Assembly: GCF_000827885.1 (NCBI RefSeq)
Contig: NZ_JTKH01000003.1
Span: 1-64,000, forward strand
Direction: 5' to 3'
Source: Vibrio renipiscarius
GTDB lineage: Bacteria; Pseudomonadota; Gammaproteobacteria; Enterobacterales; Vibrionaceae
Length of the DNA: 64,000 nucleotides
The translations under genes were made by a program, and so were the position numbers. The notes beneath the pieces were generated by a model. That model made no database searches. It worked only from the letters and a program-made list of their open reading frames with translations, and was not told where the DNA came from. Below are positions 57,709-64,000 of this stretch, piece after piece. Numbering within the stretch: the stretch's first letter is position 1; every line of letters begins with the position of its first letter.

Positions 57709-58317
57709 ATGAAAAACATCCTCACCCTATCCTTGGTCACGTTAAGTCTCACCGCTTGCGTGAACCGTGACAATCAATACGACTATATTGAAACGCCGCA
57801 GCCTAATCAAGTCGCCGACTTACAAGATGATGATACCGATGGCGTGATTAATGCGCGCGATTTATGCGTTGCCACACCGGATGAGTCAGAAATCAACAAC
57901 GAGGGATGCGGGATCATTATCACCTCATCCAATGAGCGACATCTACATATACTCTTTAGCAATGATTCCGCTGATATTCAGCCTATATTCAGTAGCCAAA
58001 TTCGACAAATGGTCGAGTTTTTAGAGTTATACCCAGAAACATCCATTGAAATTCAAGGCTATGCCAGCAAAGTGGGCAATGAGGAGTACAACTTAGCCTT
58101 ATCCAAACGTCGGGCGGAAGCCGTTGATCGTAGAATTGAGTCTATGGGTATTGCGGCGGATCGTGTCACGGTCGTTGGCTACGGTGAAACCCATCTAGAG
58201 TATGATGGCGATGATGAAATGAGCCATGCTAGAAACCGAAAAGTGACTGCCAGTGTCGTCGGTTATCAAGGAGATATAAAGAAAGAATGGACGATTTTCT
58301 CCCGTCTTCCTAAATAA
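57709..58317 (+). CDS. OmpA-like peptidoglycan-binding lipoprotein
   Basis: A 202-residue lipoprotein: signal sequence ending in the lipobox LTAC (Cys17), a short thrombospondin type 3-like calcium segment (DDDTDGVINARDLC) and a C-terminal OmpA domain (LHILFSNDSADIQP, IQGYASKVGNEEYNLALSKRRAEAV, NRKVTASVVG). It starts 4 bp after the TolC-like gene, so the two are cotranscribed. OmpA-like lipoproteins commonly accompany LapA-type secretion systems. Confidence 0.92.
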   Translation: MKNILTLSLVTLSLTACVNRDNQYDYIETPQPNQVADLQDDDTDGVINARDLCVATPDESEINNEGCGIIITSSNERHLHILFSNDSADIQPIFSSQIRQMVEFLELYPETSIEIQGYASKVGNEEYNLALSKRRAEAVDRRIESMGIAADRVTVVGYGETHLEYDGDDEMSHARNRKVTASVVGYQGDIKKEWTIFSRLPK

Positions 58318-58334
58318 TGTTCATTTTTTCACTT

Positions 58335-58358
58335 AAGGGAGCAATCGCTCCCTTTTTT
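58335..58358 (+). terminator. Terminator of tolC-ompA unit
   Basis: AAGGGAGC (58335-58342), loop AATC, GCTCCCTT (58347-58354), then T residues. Confidence 0.9.
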
Positions 58359-58419
58359 ATTGGTATCAAAGCAAACCCGGTGCTAACCTTACGGCAATTC
58401 CACCTATGAGAGTAACACT

Positions 58420-58770
58420 ATGAGCAAATTAACGGCTGATATCGAAGCGAACCTGGCACTTTTTATTGAAGAAACCACTGCATCTCAATTGGTATGGGGC
58501 TTACGCAACGAAGAAGGTTGGTTGTCTTGCGATTCAACTGAGTTTGAACAAAGTGAAGTTATGCCATTTTGGTCATCTAAAGAAGATGCTCAAACACACA
58601 ATGTTGAAGAATGGGCAGATTTTGAAGTACTTGAAATCCCGCTAGATATTTTTGTTGAAGACTGGCTTCTCACTCTTGCTGAAGATGGTGTTTTAGTAGG
58701 CACAAACTGGAATGCAACGTTAGAAGGCAAAGAAATGGAACCTTCTGACCTAGCAAAATTGTACCTATAA
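58420..58770 (+). CDS. DUF2750 family protein
   Basis: A 116-residue acidic protein of the DUF2750 type: LVWGLRNEEGWLSCDS, VMPFWSSKEDAQTHN, IPLDIFVEDWLLTLAEDGVLVGTNWN. It is probably a small cytoplasmic protein; the function is unknown. It is monocistronic, between two terminators. Confidence 0.85.
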   Translation: MSKLTADIEANLALFIEETTASQLVWGLRNEEGWLSCDSTEFEQSEVMPFWSSKEDAQTHNVEEWADFEVLEIPLDIFVEDWLLTLAEDGVLVGTNWNATLEGKEMEPSDLAKLYL

Positions 58771-58790
58771 TTCTGTAATCAATTACCGTC

Positions 58791-58817
58791 AAAAGCGCCC
58801 TTTGTGGCGCTTTTTTT
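58791..58817 (+). terminator. DUF2750 gene terminator
   Basis: AAAAGCGCC (58791-58799), loop CTTTGT, GGCGCTTTT (58806-58814), then T residues. Confidence 0.9.
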
Positions 58818-58966
58818 GTTTTTATCATTTATTCATGAATAAAGCCTGCGATTCAAATCACACTTCTATTTCAATCAACCATGAATCGTTTGCTATTGAT
58901 TGTTCTATTGGCTTCGCTCGCCTAGTATAGCGCCGTGTGAATCGCCTTATTTAGTTTATTGTCACC

Positions 58967-60913
58967 ATGAAACAACGCCTACTTAAACTGCTTTGCGTCT
59001 TCTCTTTTTTAATCACGACCCCAGTCTATGCTCTCAATGATCTGAATCAGTGGGAAGGCATCTACGCCAGTGCGCTTAAAGAAGACAAATTACGCGCACT
59101 TTCTTTATTACAAGATCGCTACAACGCGCTAAAACCTGGCATCGAAAAGCTATACATCAGCAGTAAATTGCATGGTTTCATGCTACTTCATGGCCAGCCA
59201 TATCATGGCAACCCTAACTCTTTTGATCCTGTCTTTGGTGAATTAGAAGCACGGTTCATTGAGGCGTTAAATAGAGAGGAAAAGCTGGATTTTTTATCGG
59301 CGAACGAAGGCTACCTATCGCTACTTGATCACGCGAATAAACAAAACTCCATGGATGGTCGAATTCTGTTTGAATACCATTTATGTCGAGTGTTTAATCG
59401 TCAAGCAAAATACCATCAGGCGGCAATCTATTGCTCATCACTCAAAACTCATTTACTGGATAGTTCAACGTCTGTTATCCCCCCGCATATGGCCTATCGC
59501 GTGATCGCCAACAACCAAGAGTTTCTTGGTAATTACCATGCAGCTTTGGATACTTACGAAACGCTTCTATCCAATATTCCACCGTACGTCGACTCTTCTG
59601 GTATTTACAATGATGCCGGATTACTTCTCGCCACATTAGGCCATTTTGAAAAAGCAAAAGAATACATCAATATCGCCCTCGATATGCGCGGCGGCGGTCA
59701 ATCACCATTAGAGTTAGCCCAATCCCATCACAGCATGGGGAAAACGCTTTTAAAACAAGGGAATTATCAAGCGTCTATCGAGCATTTTGTGGCGTCCAAA
59801 GCGCTGGTTAAGAAATACGACCATCTTATTGGCCTTTCCTTCGCACAACTCGGATTAGGCCAAGCGTATATTGCTCAAGCGGATTATCAGCGCGGTACAC
59901 GTTATTTACTGAATGCGTTAGCCAGCGCAGACGAACAGGACAACAACCAGATCCGCGGCGAAATTTTCCTCGCTCTTTCTCAAGCCTATAAAGAACAAGA
60001 TAACTTATTAGGGGCACTGGATTTCGCGCAAGACGCGTTAAATTTAGCAGAATCAATCGGCAGTGAACGCTTGCGAAGCCAATCATTAAGATTACTGGCT
60101 GAAATAGCGGAAGCTCAGGACAACTTTAGCCTGGCGCTTGCCTATTACCGAAGCTATTCGCAATCAGAGCTAAGCAAGCGAGATAGCGATAACCGCTCTG
60201 CATTTGTCGCACTTGACTTAGCCAGTCGAGATTATGCAAATCAAATTAAGATCGACTCTCTCTCTGAGTCCAATCAATCGTTACGCGAAAAGATTCAGCT
60301 TTTAGAGAGCAACCTACAGTACGCGTTTATAGCAATGTTAATACTCGCCTGTACCTTTGTCGGTTACATTTATTATTGTCGAAAAATATCGGCACGTTAC
60401 GATATGGACCTCTTAACCGGCGCATTAACCCGCTCGGCCATGATACGCGAAGTAAGAAGTAAGACGACACAAAGTGCTGATGAGACAAATTACGTCATGA
60501 TGCTGATTGATTTAGATGATTTCAAATCGATCAACGATCAGTTTGGTCACCCGACAGGGGATCGCGTCTTACACCACGTGATTGAAGTCATTAAATCCAA
60601 AATGGAAACCAATGATATTGTTGGTCGATTGGGCGGAGAAGAGTTTTTAATCTTGCTCAATGATGTGGATGAGCTTGATGTGAACGAAAGAGTAAAACAG
60701 CTTCATCAAGCGATTGCCAATACACCGTTTGTTTCAGAGACTCAGCAGTCACTTTCCGTGACAGCCAGCCTCGCCTACTTAGCAACCTCTAAGGCTTTAC
60801 ACGACTTTGATGAGCTCTATTCCATCCTTGACCAAGCGCTTTATCAGGCAAAGCGTAATAGCAAAAATTGCATTGTGGACGCGTACAACGATCCTATTTA
60901 TTTAACGACTTAG
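58967..60913 (+). CDS. TPR-sensor diguanylate cyclase
   Basis: 648 residues: signal peptide (to about residue 23, PVYA-LNDL), a periplasmic domain of about 400 residues with tetratricopeptide repeats (YHAALDTYETLLSNIP, GHFEKAKEYINIALDM, GNYQASIEHFVASKALV), a short coiled coil, one membrane segment (FIAMLILACTFVGYIYYC) and a GGDEF domain with GGEEF at 556-560. The cyclase motif is intact, so it should make c-di-GMP. The inhibitory RxxD motif normally five residues before GGEEF is replaced by METND, so product feedback may be lost. Its proximity to the retained RTX adhesin suggests a regulatory link; this is inference. Confidence 0.9.
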   Translation: MKQRLLKLLCVFSFLITTPVYALNDLNQWEGIYASALKEDKLRALSLLQDRYNALKPGIEKLYISSKLHGFMLLHGQPYHGNPNSFDPVFGELEARFIEALNREEKLDFLSANEGYLSLLDHANKQNSMDGRILFEYHLCRVFNRQAKYHQAAIYCSSLKTHLLDSSTSVIPPHMAYRVIANNQEFLGNYHAALDTYETLLSNIPPYVDSSGIYNDAGLLLATLGHFEKAKEYINIALDMRGGGQSPLELAQSHHSMGKTLLKQGNYQASIEHFVASKALVKKYDHLIGLSFAQLGLGQAYIAQADYQRGTRYLLNALASADEQDNNQIRGEIFLALSQAYKEQDNLLGALDFAQDALNLAESIGSERLRSQSLRLLAEIAEAQDNFSLALAYYRSYSQSELSKRDSDNRSAFVALDLASRDYANQIKIDSLSESNQSLREKIQLLESNLQYAFIAMLILACTFVGYIYYCRKISARYDMDLLTGALTRSAMIREVRSKTTQSADETNYVMMLIDLDDFKSINDQFGHPTGDRVLHHVIEVIKSKMETNDIVGRLGGEEFLILLNDVDELDVNERVKQLHQAIANTPFVSETQQSLSVTASLAYLATSKALHDFDELYSILDQALYQAKRNSKNCIVDAYNDPIYLTT

Positions 60914-60973
60914 CGACGCCTGCGTGCGTTTAAACCCAGGCATGCGCTTCATTAAATAGTTTCAGAAACGATA

Positions 60974-60997
60974 ACGGCACTGCTTATAGTGCCGTTC
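60974..60997. terminator. Hairpin between convergent GGDEF and DUF3726-like genes
   Basis: AACGGCACT (60974-60982), loop GCTTAT, AGTGCCGTT (60989-60997): a 9-bp perfect stem without a strong T run on either strand. Confidence 0.55.
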
Positions 60998-61042
60998 AGT
61001 CCGATTTCTATTCTTTTTCTGCATAGATGTAGAAGAATAGAT

Positions 61043-61780
61043 CTAAACGAGCTCTCCTTCTCCTGCACCTTGTATTGAACGCTGGCTATTTTCAACCAAA
61101 AACACGGTTGCGTTCTGTTTCAAGGTTGCCCATTCCGCATCATCAACAAATATGCCATCTTGCCACGCTCCTTGCAGGGCTTTTTGCAGCTCTTGCGCTT
61201 CAATATGCGTTGAATACTCATTTACGCTGAGCGGTAAAGTAAAGTCCTCAACGGACAGTTCAATCGTCAGTGAATGTAAGCTCGCTTCCTCCTGCGTGGC
61301 AAGTTCGGAGAAATAGAGCTCCGGAGCAATACAGCCACGATTCAGGACATACAATATACGCTTTGGCGAAGAACCATTGTCCCAACTTGCACGGCAAGCT
61401 ATCCCTTTAGCCGCCAACTTGACTAATTCACTGTAGGCTAACCAACGATTATGACAGCGACTTAAAGTAACACTCACCGATTTAGCGCCAACCATCTGCT
61501 CCAGCACATAATCAATCACCACGGGTAAGTGACACGCAATGCTGCCGCCATGCAAATCGATATTCATTTTGCCATCGGCGAGGCTCTCAATATCAACCGG
61601 ACTATCATCTTCAAGACCAAGATAACGACTGGCGTTATTAAAATGATAGACACCATTCAGACCAACCATTTGTAGGTCTGCAACCATGGTGGCGATCACG
61701 TCACCTTCACCACAACTACGACGCATGCCCATAAACGCCTTGTTGACTGCCGCCACCAATTCATTGTGCGAAACGATCAT
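61043..61780 (-). CDS. Unknown protein, resembles DUF3726
   Basis: A 245-residue protein, cytoplasmic by appearance. The ATG at 61780 overlaps the upstream stop as ATGA and has GGAGG 9 nt before it. MIVSHNELVAAVNKAFMGMR and the later LHGGSIACHLPVVIDY are reminiscent of DUF3726, and the opening helix looks like that of Ldh2-type oxidoreductases. No catalytic residues can be assigned. It is the last gene of a run with the 588-residue protein and a BCCT transporter. Confidence 0.5.
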   Translation of the reverse strand: MIVSHNELVAAVNKAFMGMRRSCGEGDVIATMVADLQMVGLNGVYHFNNASRYLGLEDDSPVDIESLADGKMNIDLHGGSIACHLPVVIDYVLEQMVGAKSVSVTLSRCHNRWLAYSELVKLAAKGIACRASWDNGSSPKRILYVLNRGCIAPELYFSELATQEEASLHSLTIELSVEDFTLPLSVNEYSTHIEAQELQKALQGAWQDGIFVDDAEWATLKQNATVFLVENSQRSIQGAGEGELV

Positions 61781-63543
61781 CGTGTTGCTCCTCCCTCGCC
61801 TTGTGCCACATCACCGTTAGCCGCATTCTGATTATCAAAATAGGCGTCGTTGAAATAGACATCATTTGGCAACAACGGGAATATCCAGTTGTCTTGGTAA
61901 CTCGGATCTTGAATTTCGTCGAGCAACGGCGAGCCCTGGAAGAAAGTGACTCGCACCCAACGATCAGATCGCGGGTCAAACTTTGTGGCGCCAAACATGG
62001 CCAACTTACAACGCAATAGGTGCATAGGCAGTGCATCTTCGCGTAACACGTTCATCTGAATATCGCCCATCTCTTTATTGCCAAGCGTCCAGACACGGCG
62101 TGCAATGGCGCGGTATTTTGGCTCGCGCAGAAGAAACTCAGCCAACGTCGTCTCTGTTGGATGCGCGCCTAGTGCCAGGTATAAACGATTCACTTGGCGA
62201 CCGATATCAAGTGGCAACTCGCGATCTTCTCCAATTTCTTCACCTCGCACGCCCATACGCGGCTCTTCTTTGTCTTGCGATCGATACCAGAACCAGTAGT
62301 TATTCTCAGCCAGTGTAAAATCAGCCTCAATCGCCCAGCGATACTTCTCTTCCATCAATACCAGCAAGTCCGCTACTTTTTTTCCGTTCGCAAGAGATAA
62401 ACTTTCATCACAATTCATTTGCTCAGCGAAGACATCAACCCATTCAGGGTAAAGTTCAATAAGGCAAGACAGAAGCATCTCCTGTGTTTCTAAACTCAAT
62501 ATCTCGGTTTGTTTCACCAACTCACACCACGTCGCGCATTGTTGGATATGGTTGTCGAGCTGCCGATTTAACTGGGCAAGCTCATCGATCGCTTGTAGGT
62601 TAAGCTGATTTTGCGCAGGATTAATGGTGATCACTTGTTGCAAATGAGACTGTGCTTTGGCCAATAGATCATACAACGGCGCGTAATATCCCATTTCGCA
62701 TGGCATCGATAAGACGAGGGCAAGCGCGCGTTCACGGGTCGTCATCCATTGATCCACCACACAAGGGTGATTGATCAAATACGGCGCCATACCAAGGCCT
62801 GTTGCGTTACCTACACCTAAATAACGTTGTAGCCCGCGGTGTAGGGTTGCCGCTTGGGCGCCACCTTGTTGTTCTGCCAAATAATGAACCCAGTCTAAGC
62901 TGAACTCTCGAATCAAGTAGACGGCGCACATTTGCGCGCTAAAGGATTGGCTGAAATCAGCGTTGTTCTCAAGCAATTTGAAATCGGCAATACCGAACTT
63001 GCCGTTGCCATACACGGCCGTGGTACGCAGTATGTAACCGACTTCGGCCAGCTCTTGTGGCTCAGGCTGAATACCTTGCGCCAAGCGAGAGACGATGTGC
63101 TCAAACACTCGCACACTTTTGTTAGCACGTGCGAGCACGAGTACCTTGTTAGGGTTACGCCCCGCTTCTTGTAGCGGCACATTCGCTCGTAGTTGTTCTA
63201 GCAAAGGAATATCAACATCACCATAGACCAGCGCAAACGTCACATCCCACTTTTCCGCAATCACGCGATCATTACGTTCACGGTCCGCAATTTGGTCACA
63301 AAACACCACCAAATGGTAGACGTGCTCGGGCGTAACCAGCTTATAAATCACATGGCCAAAACCTTGTGGGCATAGCTGCCATTCATGCTTGGTCACTCGC
63401 CATTGTTGCTGCGCCATTTTTCGAATCAAACTGCGTACAAAACTGATTCGACTTTGATGCATAGCGCCTAGCCTTTCAGGGGCCATAACAATCTCTGCTT
63501 TACGCAGAACTGCCTGAGAATCTGTTGAACGATGTGCATCCAT
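61777..63543 (-). CDS. Conserved protein of unknown function linked to a BCCT transporter
   Basis: 588 residues from ATG 63543 (AGGTGG upstream; a GTG at 63555 is the alternative). It has no signal peptide or membrane segment. It contains strongly conserved-looking blocks such as VIYKLVTPEHVYHLVVFCD, YILRTTAVYGNGKFGIADF, GVGNATGLGMAPYLINHP and ALGAHPTETTLAEFLLREP. I do not recognise the family. It is coupled by a 4-bp overlap to the next gene and lies 134 bp after the transporter gene, so the three probably serve one pathway for a transported solute. Confidence 0.6.
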   Translation of the reverse strand: MDAHRSTDSQAVLRKAEIVMAPERLGAMHQSRISFVRSLIRKMAQQQWRVTKHEWQLCPQGFGHVIYKLVTPEHVYHLVVFCDQIADRERNDRVIAEKWDVTFALVYGDVDIPLLEQLRANVPLQEAGRNPNKVLVLARANKSVRVFEHIVSRLAQGIQPEPQELAEVGYILRTTAVYGNGKFGIADFKLLENNADFSQSFSAQMCAVYLIREFSLDWVHYLAEQQGGAQAATLHRGLQRYLGVGNATGLGMAPYLINHPCVVDQWMTTRERALALVLSMPCEMGYYAPLYDLLAKAQSHLQQVITINPAQNQLNLQAIDELAQLNRQLDNHIQQCATWCELVKQTEILSLETQEMLLSCLIELYPEWVDVFAEQMNCDESLSLANGKKVADLLVLMEEKYRWAIEADFTLAENNYWFWYRSQDKEEPRMGVRGEEIGEDRELPLDIGRQVNRLYLALGAHPTETTLAEFLLREPKYRAIARRVWTLGNKEMGDIQMNVLREDALPMHLLRCKLAMFGATKFDPRSDRWVRVTFFQGSPLLDEIQDPSYQDNWIFPLLPNDVYFNDAYFDNQNAANGDVAQGEGGATR

Positions 63544-63578
63544 TTTGCTCACCACCTAATTCATTATAAGTATTGTGA

Positions 63579-63615
63579 TACCGGCTGATGGCATTATTGA
63601 TTCATCAGGCCGGTA
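63579..63615. repeat. Long hairpin between BCCT gene and the 588-residue gene
   Basis: TACCGGCTGATG (63579-63590) pairs with CATCAGGCCGGTA (63603-63615) with one bulged G. There is no T run; it may stabilise or attenuate the polycistronic message. Confidence 0.55.
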
Positions 63616-63677
63616 TTAGGTTTTATGCGGAAGAAACTCGCCCGCGTTTCACGTTATTGGGTTGCCTTTAGCGCAGG

Positions 63678-64000
63678 CTATAAGCCTTGTTCTTTCGCCA
63701 TCTTGACCGCAATTTTCGGCGCGTTCCACAACGAAGGCAGCAAGATAAGCGACACCGGTACCGCCGTAATGACGATGAATGATTGCAAGGCAGAGATCCC
63801 CCCGGATCCGAGCGAAATCAAAATCAACGCCGTTACCCCCATCATGACGCCCCAAAAGGTACGAATGATGGCATTCGGTTCAGTTTCACCACTGATCACC
63901 ACACTAATGGTGTAGGTCATTGAGTCACCCGTGGTAACAATGAAGATGGTGGTGAGAATCAAAAACAGAATTGAAATCACCATCGGCATTGGCAGTTGTT
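63678..64000 (-). CDS. BCCT family transporter (partial, C-terminal end)
   Basis: About 107 C-terminal residues are visible; the reading frame continues through the right edge. TIFIVTTGDSMTYTISVVIS, RTFWGVMMGVTALILISLGS and GGISALQSFIVITAVPVSLI are the last membrane segments of a betaine/carnitine/choline transporter. These carry quaternary amines or sulfonium compounds with sodium or protons. The substrate cannot be judged from this part. The two genes downstream on the same strand may process the solute. Confidence 0.85.
   Translation of the reverse strand, partial: QLPMPMVISILFLILTTIFIVTTGDSMTYTISVVISGETEPNAIIRTFWGVMMGVTALILISLGSGGISALQSFIVITAVPVSLILLPSLWNAPKIAVKMAKEQGL

Noticed and set aside
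1-64000. CRISPR arrays, insertion sequences, tRNA or rRNA genes
   Set aside because: None seen: the only tandem repeat has no spacers, no transposase is encoded, and no tRNA cloverleaf or rRNA segment was recognised.

Overview
The window reads as the replication-terminus region of the larger chromosome of a Vibrio (moderate GC, gammaproteobacterial gene set). Nearly every gene has its closest recognisable relatives in Vibrio or Enterobacteria, and several blocks keep the E. coli ter-region order: matP-ycbZ-fabA-rmf, then uup-rlmL-zapC-pyrD-pepN (with a giant NAD-glutamate dehydrogenase inserted), prc-proQ-msrC-letA-letB-rsmF (with an ABC exporter inserted) and yccA-tusE-acyP-rlmI. Four exact matS sites (GTGACRNYGTCAC) and the gene for their binding protein MatP are present, which independently places the window in the Ter macrodomain.

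Layout. 1-2230: the end of a CTXphi-like filamentous prophage, with a replication protein of the RstA/gene II type running off the left edge, a divergent RstR-like repressor, a noncoding region rich in hairpins, and two inverted dif-like sequences that look like a foldable attP. 2230-2950: noncoding DNA with a 9-copy 8-bp tandem repeat and a matS site. 2954-4143: a small secreted protein resembling the TolA C-terminal domain, a DUF3634 protein and matP. 4329-6869: ycbZ, fabA (with visible FadR and FabR operators) and rmf. 7040-12885: operon rlmL, glutaredoxin-like, uup, DUF3466/GlyGly-CTERM protein. 13659-20272: zapC, pyrD, gdhB. 20499-27602: DUF2835, pepN, a secreted protein, prc, proQ, msrC. 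27702-35025: ABC exporter (Fur-like box), letA, letB, rsmF. 35248-40934: CvfB-like, an unknown membrane protein, a DUF4442 hotdog protein, DAHP synthase, yajQ, and a siroheme synthase with a decayed methyltransferase domain. 41333-45503: aapJQMP general amino-acid ABC transporter. 45806-50020: yccA, tusE, acyP, a chemotaxis receptor, rlmI. 50165-60913: two short type I-secreted RTX proteins, one with a LapA-type retention module, a divergent TolC-like outer-membrane protein, an OmpA-like lipoprotein, DUF2750 and a TPR-GGDEF diguanylate cyclase. 61043-64000: a BCCT transporter (cut by the right edge) followed by two tightly coupled genes of unknown function.

Functional links. The RTX/TolC/OmpA/GGDEF cluster looks like a c-di-GMP-linked surface-adhesion module, although the ABC and membrane-fusion subunits and LapD/LapG are not in the window. 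The prophage end next to chromosome-terminus genes fits integration at dif1, as CTXphi does in V. cholerae; no intact 28-bp dif was found. Most other genes are ordinary core genes.
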